64,000 nt of DNA from Pohlia nutans (lineage: Eukaryota; Streptophyta; Bryopsida; Bryales; Mniaceae). The DNA lies in assembly GCA_022496805.1 (NCBI GenBank), contig CM040091.1, forward strand, positions 14,126,336 through 14,190,335. Reading direction: 5' to 3'. Below the pieces are notes generated by a model. The model was not told the origin of the DNA. It saw only the letters and a list, made by a program, of their open reading frames with translations, and did not search any database. The number at the start of each line of letters is the position of its first letter. Positions within the stretch are counted from its first letter, which is position 1. The translations under genes and the position numbers were made by a program. Positions 1 to 9,431 of the stretch are shown piece after piece.

Positions 1-25
1 ATTCATGTAGTTCAATTAACAAGAT

Positions 26-59
26 GGCAAGTGAGAGGAGGCGTCTCCTCTCACTTGCC
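26..59. repeat. perfect 15-bp hairpin
   Basis: Arms at 26-40 and 45-59 are perfect reverse complements around a 4-base loop. A second perfect 10-bp hairpin lies at 125-149 with a 5-base loop. They sit in the otherwise unassigned stretch 1-376, which is probably an intron of, or upstream of, the oxygenase-like gene. Neither has a T-tract, and no function is assigned. Confidence 0.6.
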
Positions 60-376
60 TTAAAGGATAATAATATTAACCGTTCCAACTACCTACGTAG
101 TTGTATACGTATTTGGTAGTCCAGACGAGTAGGCATGTAGCCTACTCGTAACAGGCTGGCGACTTGATACTTTTATTGACAATCCTGTTGTATAAGCTAA
201 TTCCACACTAATACATTATTTGTAATCTATGTTATATATTAGAAATCATTTGATGTCCAAAATCTGCATTTTTGGGGTTAAGTAAAATAAAATTGATTAT
301 ATTAGTCATATTATTGTAATCTTATTAATACTATTATTATCAAACATAATCATTTATTTAGCAATATTTTTTATAG

Positions 377-1077
377 GTATGCACAATTAGAGAGGAAAAA
401 CAATAATATAAAACCATCAGCTGAAGAAATTCACAAACTTGGAGAGTTGTTTGCGACTAATGTTTATAAATTTTTACAACCTGAGTTTACATCTTGGATA
501 CAATCGTTGGAAAACCTACACCCTACTACAAATCCAAGAAAATATGGAAGAATTGGAGACACACCATTTTTTCATTTAGGTATTACCAAAAATTATTGGG
601 TATCACCACATAAAGATAAAGGTGATAGCAATATGGGATTCATTATGTGGTTTACTAAAGGTAATTTTTAGTTTATTTTTTGATAAATATAAATTTCAAA
701 AATAATATTAAGTGTTCAACTTTAAAATTTATGAAAATAAATATTTAAAAAATAATTTAAATTCTCCTATTGTTATCAAAATAATTGTTCAATTTATTTT
801 TGTAATTTTAATTTTATTAATTTTATTTCCAGAGTATCCATATGGAATAGCAAAAAGAGGTGGAGAATTTTGTCTACAACATTATGGCTATTACATCAAA
901 CCTAAAGCTGGATCAATTATATTATTAGATTCAAAAATTGTCAGTCATGGAACTGTAGCAAATATTGGATTTCTTCAAATGGGAGCTGCTCTTCTCACAA
1001 AAAGATCAACTTTAATTTTTTTTGAAAGAATCACACAAGAAATAGATGAGATTAGGAGAGCAAAAAACAAAAAATAA
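377..1077 (+). CDS. 2-oxoglutarate/Fe(II) oxygenase-like protein, 3' exons (TET/JBP-type suspected)
   Basis: Two exons, 377-660 and 833-1077 (stop 1075-1077), separated by a 172-bp GT-AG intron in phase 1. The borders are AAAG|GTAATT and TTTCCAG|AG, and the reading frame continues cleanly across them. The upstream border at 376/377 is also a good acceptor (TTTTTTATAG), so the 5' exon or exons are missing from the window. The encoded 176 or so residues carry an HxD pair (SPHKDKGD) in exon 1 and a distal His (IVSHGT) in exon 2, preceded by GGEFCL and KAGSIILLDS. This spacing matches a double-stranded beta-helix dioxygenase, with HxD...H binding iron. The GGEF/PAGS-like segment resembles the 2OG oxygenases of the TET/JBP group found in fungi and algae, which oxidise 5-methylpyrimidines. 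That subfamily call is inference, and a generic 2OG oxygenase is the alternative. The C-terminal tail is Lys/Arg-rich. Confidence 0.6.
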
Positions 1078-1370
1078 CAAGCACCTTTATGATCAAATTT
1101 TGGAAAATTTAAAAATGAAGAAAATGAAAAAGTAGTTTGAGTTTGAGAAATAGGTTAGTTCAATAAAAATGCAGTTTCTAAAGATTGTTTCATACTTTTG
1201 TATTTTGAAATGTAAAAGGAAAATCAACGAGAATAGAATGAGATATATATTAATTGTAAAAGAAAATGTTATTTTGAATTTATAATTTTTATTTGTACTT
1301 TGGAATTGAAGTATATATTTACAAAATATATCATTTATCAAAGTTGATTGTCCTAAAACCACCAACTTCA
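1078..1370. other. AT-rich spacer
   Basis: This spacer lies between the oxygenase-like stop codon and the foldback element. It probably includes the 3' UTR. No coding or repeat signal was recognised. Confidence 0.4.
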
Positions 1371-2384
1371 CCCCTAAATGACGGAAGGGGTAAGGGCAAA
1401 ACATAAATGTGTTATAAAAAATTACTTCTTCAACTTTGATGAAGTTTGGTCTAGAAGAGAAAATGACGAGCTTGATGTTAAGTAATTATCCATACAGTCA
1501 AATTTCAAAAAATAGCTTTTATCATCTCATAATGAATTTAGAAGCATTTAACTTCAAATATTTATCAGAATTACAAATTTTATTTTTACGATTTGAAATT
1601 TTGTATGATTTGTTAAAACTAGACATTCTATTTTAAAATTTAGAAAAGAAAATTTTTCAAAGGAGAGAACATCATTACTTTCCCCAAATAGTAAGATTTC
1701 TAACACTAGCCAATGTAGAAGTGTTTTTCTTTGAAAAGTTCTCCCTGGTGGAGTTTAACTCGGATTGACATGATTCAAATTGGGTTGGAATGTAGACTTG
1801 ATTCCATATTTAAAAATATTTTTTATTTTCTATAAAAATGTTTTTACTATTTTTGGCAGCCCGTAAAAAAAGGGCAGCGACCATAAAATGGTTGATCCCG
1901 AGATGGAAGTTTTTTTTTTTTAGAAAATAAAAAATATTTTCAAATAGGAAATCAAGTCTATTTTCCAACCCAATTTAAATCATGTCGATCCGAGTTAAAC
2001 TCCACCGGGGAGAAATTTTCAAAGACAAACACCCTCTACATTGGCTAGTGTTAGAAAATTTACTATTTGGGGAAAGTAATGATGTTCTCTCCATTGAAAA
2101 ATGTGCAATTTTTAGTTTCACAATAGAATGTCTAGTTTTAACCAATCATATCAAATTTCAAATTCTAAAAATATAATTTGTAATTTCGATAAATATTTGA
2201 AGCTAAGGGCTTCTATATTCATTATGAGAGAATAAAAAGCTATTTTTTGAAATTTGACCGTATGAATAATTACTAAACATCATGCTCCTCATTTTCTCTT
2301 TTGGACCAAACTTCATCAAAGTTGAAGAAGTAATTTTTTATAACACATTTATGTTTTGCCCTTACCCCCTCCGTTATTTAGGGG
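1371..2384. mobile_element. foldback element with CCCCTAAATGAC termini (piggyBac-like ends)
   Basis: The left half (1371 to about 1890) reappears in reverse complement (about 1895-2384), so the whole element is a 1.0 kb imperfect palindrome. It begins CCCCTAAATGAC and ends ATTTAGGGG. The flanks are TTCA on the left and TTAA (2385-2388) on the right, which fits a TTAA target duplication with one changed base. It contains no coding frame that is conserved between the arms. It is probably a non-autonomous element whose left half was duplicated in inverted orientation. Confidence 0.7.
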
Positions 2385-2388
2385 TTAA

Positions 2389-2930
2389 CCCCTAAATGAC
2401 AAAGGAGGTAAGGGCAAAACCTAAATGTGTTATAAAATGTTGCTTCTACAACTTCGATGAAGTGTGGTCCAAAAGAGAAAATGAGAAGCACGATGTTTAG
2501 TAATTATCCGTATGGTGAAACTTTTAAAAAAATGTTTTAGATACTCATTAAACAAATTTAGAAGCATTTATTGTTGAATATTCACCAAAATTACAAATTA
2601 TATTTTTAGAATTTGAAATTTGGTATGATTGGTTGAAAGTAGACATTATATTCTAAAGTTCAAAAAAGCAAAATTTTAGAAAGAGGGAGCATCATCACTT
2701 TCCCGAAATAGTAAGTTTTGTAACACCAGGACAATGTTGAGGTGTTTGTCTTTGAAAATTTCTCCTCGATGGTGTTTAACTCCAATTGACATGATTCAAA
2801 TTGGGTTGGAAAGTAGACTTGATTTCCTATTTGAAAATATTTTTTATTTTCTTAAAAAGTTTTTTTTCGTCTCGCGCAGCCCGTAAAAAAATGGCAGCGA
2901 CCATGAAATGGTCATTTGGTCACTTAGGGG
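2389..2930. mobile_element. second copy of the CCCCTAAATGAC element, single arm
   Basis: This starts directly after the TTAA that ends the preceding foldback. It repeats that element's left half in direct orientation through the segment around 2876-2905 (GCAGCCCGT...GGCAGCGACC). It ends at a GTCACTTAGGGG-like terminus near 2930, followed by ATAA. Comparing the two copies shows that the foldback is an arm duplication of this simpler structure. Confidence 0.6.
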
Positions 2931-3140
2931 ATAAGCAATTTGGCTTATTTTTTGCAGTGATAAATTGGGAAAAAAATGACCGCATTTGAAATAGTTTTTT
3001 GATGAGGATTGCAAAATTTGCAACATCTAATTCGCATTTGTCAATTTCATACAAAATTCCAAAGGGGAAAGTAACCTATGACCCAAATCAAACCTCTAGA
3101 TTTTCCCATGTCCACACCGTGTGGTACTAACTTTCACTCA

Positions 3141-3277
3141 AGGGCGCTTTACATCACGGACCAAAAACTCGTCCCATGCAACTCTAAAATCTGTCATTGG
3201 CTAAAATCCATGATAGAGCCAATCACAGATTTTAGAGTTGGATGGGGCGAGTTTTGGTCCATAGTGTAAACAACCCT
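3141..3277. repeat. short foldback MITE
   Basis: A near-perfect inverted repeat of about 60 bp per arm. The left arm is AGGGCGCTTTACAT...GGACCAAAA. The right arm returns as TTTTGGTCC...GTGTAAACAACCCT. The spacer is roughly 14 bp (AAAATCCATGATAG). There is no coding capacity. The target duplication could not be decided. Confidence 0.7.
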
Positions 3278-3299
3278 TTAAAGTTAAATCCAAAACCAC

Positions 3300-3500
3300 C
3301 AAGATAGATAGATATGAACTCCGGTCGTCTTTCGAGGCCGGCGTGAATAAGTGTCTGTTCGTCTTGACAATGAGCCAATGCCCACCGGACAAAGGTCCAT
3401 TGGTACAAGACTACTCACCTCTTTCGAGAATAGACACTTTAAACACACAATTCGCTATTTACGCACTTGGCCATATAATCATGCACTTGATCCTTGGGCG
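3300..3500 (+). repeat. dispersed repeat shared with 55200-55430
   Basis: This segment contains AAGTGTCTGTTCGTCTTGAC, AATGAGCCAATG and CCATTGGTACAAGACTA, followed by a CACTTGGCCATATAATCAT motif. The reverse complement of about 55,200-55,430 has the same motifs in the same order with scattered substitutions. It is an old dispersed element, and its 3' part merges into the large foldback starting near 3445. Confidence 0.6.
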
Positions 3501-4905
3501 CATAATTTTTTTTGTCTAAACTTTTTTCTTAAAAAACGACGATTATTGTCTTTCTTCAATCCCATACATTGTAAACAAATAATTATTTTAATTATTTTTT
3601 ATTCTTAACTTTATCTTTTCTTTTATATTTTCTTCCATCTTTTCTTTTTCAACTTGATTTCTTTCTTGTCTTCTTTTTTGTCTCCCTCTGGTCTTTCTTT
3701 TGTTTTTCTTTTGTCTTTCTTCATGTCTTCCTTTTTGTCTTATTTGTCTTTTTTTTCTTCTACTTTTTCTCCAGTTGTGGCCGCAGAACCCTAAACAATA
3801 GGAGCAAACCCCAACAAAACAAAAAAAAAAAAGTAATTTATTTTTTTATTTTTTGGTTGGCCTATGAAGTGCTGCTCAACCCTAAATGGCAGGCGCCAAA
3901 AAAAAATAAAATCTTCTTCTGGTTGGCCGTGGGATGCTGCTAAACCCTAAATGGCGTCCAAAAAGTCCAAAAAGTCCAAAAAAAAAAAAAAAAAGTTGAC
4001 TTTTTTCAAAATTTTCTATTTTTAGCCTTTGGGTGCGCGGCCGCGCACCCAAAGACCCTTCAATCTCCCTCTACATCTCCCTATCCATCTTCATCTCTCT
4101 CTCCATCTTCATCTCCCTCTCTACGTTCATCTCCTCCATCTCCCTCCCTCCCCTCTCCTCATATATATAGGGGAGAGGAGAGGGTCTCTCCCATCATTTT
4201 CCCACTCTCTCTCCCATTCCTCTCCTCTATATATGTGAGGAGAGGAGAAGAAGATGAGAGGGAGATGGGAGGGTCTTTGGGTACGCGGCGGCGCACCTAA
4301 AGGCTAAAAATAGTAAAATTTGAAAAAAGTCCAAAAAAAAGCTTTGTTTTTTTTGGGTGGCCGCCATTTAGGGTTTAGCAGCACCCCACGGCCAACCAGA
4401 AGAAGAAAAAAAAAAGTTTTTTTTTTTTTTTTTTTTTGGCGGCTAACATTTAGGGTTGAGCAACACCTCGTGGCCAACCCAAAAATAAAATAAAAATAAA
4501 AATAAAAAATAAAAAAATAAAAAAACTTTTTTTACTTTTGTTTTTTTTTGGGGGGTTTGTTCCCATTGTTTAGGGTTCAGCGGCCACAACTGAAGAAAAA
4601 GTACAAGAAAAAAAGACAAGGAAGACAAAAAGGAAGACATGAAGAAAGACAAAAGAAAGACAGAGGGAGACAAGAAAGAAGACAAGAAAGAAATCAAGTT
4701 GAAAAAGAAAAGATGAAAGAAAATATATAAGAAAAGATCAAGATAAGAATAAAAAATAATTAAAATAATGATTTATTTACAATGTATGGGATTGAAGAAA
4801 GACAACATTGATGTTTTTTAGAGAACTTTTTAACCGGTTTTTTTTTGAAGTCAAATATATATGTTTATGAAATGAGCGCACTTGACCAAGTGCATAAATA
4901 GCGAA
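3445..4905. repeat. large foldback element, about 1.46 kb
   Basis: The two halves are inverted copies. The left edge AATTCGCTATTTACGCACTT matches the right edge AAGTGCATAAATAGCGAATT. The pyrimidine-rich left stretch around 3600-3790 mirrors the purine-rich right stretch around 4575-4760. Three CCCTAAA-containing blocks (around 3789, 3877 and 3943) return inverted (around 4370, 4450 and 4568). The centre (4054-4270) is a CTCC/GAGG-rich palindromic core. Reading frames across it are low-complexity shadows of the CT/GA tracts and are not genes. Confidence 0.75.
4028..4053. repeat. perfect 26-bp GC-rich palindrome
   Basis: The sequence TTTGGGTGCGCGG followed by its exact reverse complement, with no loop, contains a GCGGCCGC core. 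A degenerate version occurs at the matching place in the right arm near 4276-4301. It stands out against the AT-rich surroundings. Confidence 0.8.
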
Positions 4906-4934
4906 TTGCGTGTTTTTAGTGACGAGAGTTAAAT

Positions 4935-5211
4935 ACTAGTAACACCTCGGGGAGGTCACCCTTTGTATCTTTTGAGTATCACGTGTGAACAAAGGGTATT
5001 TAAAAGTACCCTAAAAATTAAAAATAATTCTTACTATAGTTAGTAATATTTCGGGAATATTCTCATTTTAATTCTTGTAATGAATTGTGAGCATCCTATA
5101 TTAATGTAAATCATTTTTAAAAATTATCTTTAAAGATTTATTTGGACCCTATCTTTGTTCGCACGTTGTTACGTAATATTTGGAAGTGACCTCCCCGAGA
5201 GTAACACTAGT
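4935..5211. mobile_element. MITE with CTCGGGGAGGTCAC termini
   Basis: The left end ACTAGTAACACCTCGGGGAG and the right end (reverse complement ACTAGTGTTACTCTCGGGGA) form terminal inverted repeats of about 27 bp around a 220-bp AT-rich interior with no coding frame. A related element with a diverged terminus occurs at 39708-39962. Confidence 0.65.
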
Positions 5212-5261
5212 AAAATATGTTAGATTAGAACTAGCGCGGGTATAAATTGGTGTTTGTTTTG

Positions 5262-5505
5262 CTGGAGGTCGCCAAGTCATGGTTCCAAGGTAGGTTGGGG
5301 AAGAACGTTTATGTTACAATTGTACGGTCCGGGTTCGATTCCCGTGGAGTCCGTCTGAGCGTTTATTGTGATATACATAACTTGGTGCTGCTAGTGAATT
5401 ATTCATAGGCAGGAAAGTTTGTACCAACCAACCGGCCCCGTCTCATCTACCTGAGACAAGTGTGTACTGTGAGCTAATCAAACAAGAAATAAAAAATAAA
5501 TAAGC
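5262..5505 (+). mobile_element. tRNA-derived SINE-like element
   Basis: A tRNA-like head holds an A-box-like stretch near 5275-5300 and an exact RNA polymerase III B box, GGTTCGATTCC, at about 5331-5341, with T-arm pairing CGGG/CCCG. The body that follows is not tRNA, and the unit ends in an A-rich tail (AAATAAAAAATAAATAAGC) near 5485-5505. The acceptor stem does not pair well, so it is not a functional tRNA gene. The tail abuts the 3' end of the LINE remnant, which points the other way. Confidence 0.5.
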
Positions 5506-5509
5506 AGTG

Positions 5510-7378
5510 GTCTTCACCATTACCCTCCTTTTCTTTGGTAGTTTTGTTTTATTTAGTAATCTTTTGGTAGTGGTTGGTTATTTTCTATTTTTCTTTTATG
5601 TAGAATAATTGATCCGGCATGATGTATAGCAATGGTGTTTATTTCTTTGAACGTGTGTTTAATGGTAGTTTCTGGTAATTTAAACTTTGTTTCAAGGAGT
5701 TTCATCGAGGGGATATGTGTTGTGCCTCTAGCTCCCGCCGTGATGACTATGAGTGGGTCAACTTTCCATCCTAAATTAATAATGTTGTTAATAAGTGGTT
5801 GATATTTCTCATTTTTGATATCTATTTTTGTTTGTGGGAATTTGTCATTACAATATGTAAATTCAATAAATTAAATTGTGAGGTTGTCTGATGGATGAGA
5901 TGGTGGGTCATTGTTGTATGGGAGTCCTTTTACGCAAAGGATGTCTGGTTTGAATCTAGCGTTGCAATGACATCTTTGTTGTTCACATGAGCATGGTAGT
6001 AGCTATTGAGGTACTGTGTTTTCTTGGGGGTTGTTGAATGTTCCTGCGTTCATGAGGGTGTAACATCTAGATTTTTGTGATGAAAGGATTAATTTCCTTA
6101 GTTCCCAAACTGCTTTGTTGTGTCTTTTGACTCTAATGGCGTGAATATGGTGATGACTGCATTTTAGAAGTACGTGTAGTCATGTGTCTGAGTTACAGAT
6201 GGAACATGTTATTGAGGGGAATCTTTCTCTACCAAAAAATAGTTGTTTTCTAGCATTACCCATATATTGGCCGGTGCGAAGTTTTAATATAATTGTTTTT
6301 TGTGAGTCGGTGATTGTAGGATTGGACCAAAATGTATTTGATAGTTCGTTATCGATGTTTGAGTTCATGGTCCATTTGCTAATGTTGGGAAATTCGATTG
6401 CCATTTCTTCAAGGTTATTTTCTTGGTCGTATTTTGTTAGATATGTTTGGAGACATCTGACGGGGCCTTTATCTGGCCGTTTTACAGGTCCTGGCCATAC
6501 ATCTTTTTGAAAATAAAATGGTGTAGTATGTGCAAATTCATATGAACTTGTGGCACTGAAGTATTCTTTTATGGCCCCAGTTTTGCAAGTATATCCGCTT
6601 GTTCATTGCCTTTAATGTTAATATGTGCTTTGACTTTGTGGAATGTGGTGGGTTGAGTACGAGTTTTTAACATTTCTACCATGTCTGTTAGTATGGTTTT
6701 ATCCGCGTGATTGTTGTGTGTAGTTGGATGTTTGATGTGTGTGTTTAGATTGTATAGGCAGTTGAGGCAGTCTGTAAATATATGTGCCGGTTCGTCTAGG
6801 TATTTAGTAGTGATTAATCTAAGTGTTCTATGGATAGCCATTAGTTCAGCTCGAAAACATGTTTGTAGGCCTAGTAGTCTTGCTGATATTTGCATGTCAG
6901 CCTTTGTAGAGTTGTATATTCCGTACCCGGCTTTTTCTTTTTTCCAATGTCCGTCGGGAGCTTGTTCAGGAGGAAAGAAGGATCCATCGGTACAGTAGCT
7001 ATGTTGCGGTTGGAATTTAGATATAGTGTTTGACACAAAGTTTGGTAGAGGTGGCGTATTTAAAGTGGTTGGGTTGATGGAAGGCAGGTATATGAGTTTG
7101 TTCCATTTTATTTTTTTATTGACCGGCGTGTTGTGGGGGGTACGTGGAGCATTTTGTATGTGATATTGTGGAATTTGTAGGTTTTCAATTGTAGTTTTAA
7201 TTGTATTTATTTGGTATGGTGTACCAATGTTGTGATCTTGGTGATGAATGCATAGGACGCGGATTGCAAGGGGTTCTGTCTTTGGTTTATATAGTTCTTT
7301 TGGGATTGTTGATTCTTCATGTGTGATGGAATATGCGGCGAAGTGGGCAATTATATGGGAGTCTGAAAAAGGCCCCAT
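5510..7378 (-). pseudogene. LINE retrotransposon remnant: RNase H, zinc-binding and C-terminal segment
   Basis: This is the C-terminal part of a non-LTR polyprotein, truncated at its 5' end. The RNase H domain (7378-6569) keeps all four acidic catalytic positions: CTDGS (D131), RAELMAI (E178), FTDCLN (D203) and NEQAD (D262), with the HKVKAH histidine. At 6,575-6,580 the frame shifts by one base in an A-run, and the protein continues from there to about 6183. It then passes a CxxC...C zinc-binding (zf-RVT-like) segment and runs on to about 5510. Later in-frame stops lie at 6180-6182, near 6004 and near 5870. The extension after the zinc finger contains IEFTYCNDK...GWKVDPLIVITAGARG, which faintly resembles a PD-(D/E)XK-type nuclease. 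No reverse transcriptase domain is present in the window. Confidence 0.8.
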
Positions 7379-7681
7379 GTGAGGAAAAAATTTGGTACCA
7401 CAAAACCACCATCTCTTTGCAATGCTTGACGTGCCATTGGTTTACTTGAATAGTGAAATTGGTGGTTTTGGGTCTCAATTGTAGTGGCCCCAAAAAAGGT
7501 TTACATGTCATAATTGGGGGAGGTGGTGGTTTTAGGACATCCTACCTTATATCAATAAATTATATTTTTATTTCTCTTTCCATAAACTATATTGGAGTAG
7601 TATATACTTTGTTGAATATTGAATCTTCACATTCAAGTATTTGCTCTTATTTTTTAAACATCCTCTTCAATTGTGAGCACA
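7379..7681. other. spacer between LINE remnant and CACTA element
   Basis: This holds opposing GGTGGTTTTGGG and AAAACCACC motifs (around 7400-7540), suggesting a degraded inverted-repeat element. No gene was recognised. The final three bases, ACA (7679-7681), are the left target-site duplication of the CACTA element. Confidence 0.4.
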
Positions 7682-7703
7682 CACTACAAGGGCCTGGGTG
7701 TCC
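7682..7703 (+). repeat. CACTA left terminal inverted repeat
   Basis: The 22-bp terminus CACTACAAGG GCCT GGGTGTCC matches the right terminus at 18 of 22 positions. It is followed to about 7800 by repeated TTGACA/CTGTCAA/TGTCAG motifs in both orientations, the usual binding-site array for TnpA. Confidence 0.9.
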
Positions 7704-9431
7704 TAATTGACAAGAACTTGACAAAACTCTGTCAACTGTTCTGTCAATTATACGTCTTGATTCGGTCATTAATTTAACAGAGTGTTGTCAGTTCGGCTGT
7801 CATTAAGGACATGAATGCACGTCGGATTCGCCAGCGCCAAACGTCCCTGCCACGCTGGATATACTATTGCCTTGTCAGCATTTACTTACAAGAGGCCCTC
7901 TTTTTCAACCTGGGTAAAGTAGGCATGGAATTTCTAGGAAACTTCGTGGGCTGGGTAAGTGTGTAATTACAACGTAAGTTAGTTTCGGAAACGCTCCTTG
8001 ATATAAGGTGAGCTGATAGTGCAGATTCCGTTTGTTTCGCAGTAGGGTAGAATGTGAACCATTGTGGCCATTACAAGTGGACGTATTAATAGGACACAAC
8101 TATTTTTTTGGCGGCTAGGTTCTACAGTGGTTTGTGCACGTGGAATTTCAGTAACCACTCACATTCATTTGCCGATATAGGGGTTTATGGTTTTTCATGC
8201 AATTGCAAATTTCAAAATTGTTTTTTTAAATTTCCTCCTAAAACTACTACAGTATTACAGGTGTTTGCATTGTAGTCGAGCATACAGTTCCCCTCACAAT
8301 GTATAAATGTTCACAGACGTTATCTATGTCGTTCTGTATGATATGAATATTTATACCTGCTATGTACATACCTGGATATCTGATCCTCCTCTACGTGGCA
8401 GAATCCATAATGTTAAATACTGAACCCTCTCATTCCCTCACCAAATGTTACAAATTGCTGCATTCTTTGAAGATGGTCGTAGCGACTGCCACCTGTTGTA
8501 TGTCTGTCACAAACGCGTTAAACTACACCCCATGAAAGGATATTTCATTTAGTACCGCTTGGCTTTCATCTTAATTCGTCCGGTTTTTTTCGAGGGTTCA
8601 CTGCTCCCTGCTTCAGCAACAACCTGGTTACACTGCGAAAAACATTGCATGCACACTTAACCCTACTGCAGCCCATAAAGAAATGCACATCAACTACAAC
8701 TTCAGATTAGATAAGATAATAATTGAAATGCAACGTCTGCATTCTGACATGCCAGCACATTGCCCCAACAGTACACTACTCAGAACTTTCTAAGGTGTAT
8801 AGATCAGCAAGTCATGATCGACATATTTCTAGTTCTGCTATCCATGTCTATGACATTACTACTGTTCTCGACACCACATCGTCAGACAATGCGAGTGATA
8901 TTCCACAACAGCCCATATCCCTCTCTCTGAAATTACCGTCTCCTACTCTCACACACCTTATCTGGAGGAGATGGTTGAATAACCGTTCTCGGTAGCACGG
9001 CACGTTCCTGCCAACATAGTGCATGTTAACGAAGGCAGCAATTCAGTCGACACTAAACTCGAGCAATTTCCAACACTATGACACTATACGAATCAATATA
9101 TTCATTGTTGCATCTGATTGTCACTATTGCATATCTAACAGACGTAGATGTTGTGCGCTTTAGCATTTCTACGTTGCCACCCACAAGAACACTTGAATGG
9201 GGAGATAGGAAAACATTCGTTTCCGTCTAGACACACCTAGATGCCGTTAATTTGCTGTGGTCCTGGTTCCGCTTCCTCAAGTGGATACTGAAAATCACAG
9301 AGAACACTGTAGTAAGTAAAACTGTAATGAGGACCACTACATTTTGGTGACGACATCACTTCTTCGCTGTTAAACACCGTAATTTTTTCAATTCCAATCC
9401 CATTTTCTCAATCTGTAATCACATTGTTTCA
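7704..9431. other. left subterminal and 3' non-coding part of CACTA element
   Basis: About 1.7 kb lies between the terminus and the TnpA-like stop codon. Only the first 100 bp shows the subterminal motif array. The remainder has no frame I would call a gene, and it presumably includes the TnpA-like 3' UTR and terminator. Confidence 0.5.

Noticed and set aside
4029..4238. Open frame rich in Leu/His/Pro in the core of the 3.4-4.9 kb foldback
   Set aside because: It is produced by CTCC/CATCT microrepeats and is mirrored in the other arm. No start context or domain.
4443..4730. Overlapping Lys/Glu-rich and Phe/Leu-rich frames on opposite strands
   Set aside because: Low-complexity GA/CT tract of the foldback arm.
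5262..5355. Candidate tRNA gene
   Set aside because: The B box and T-arm are good, but the acceptor stem and anticodon arm do not pair. Better explained as a SINE head.
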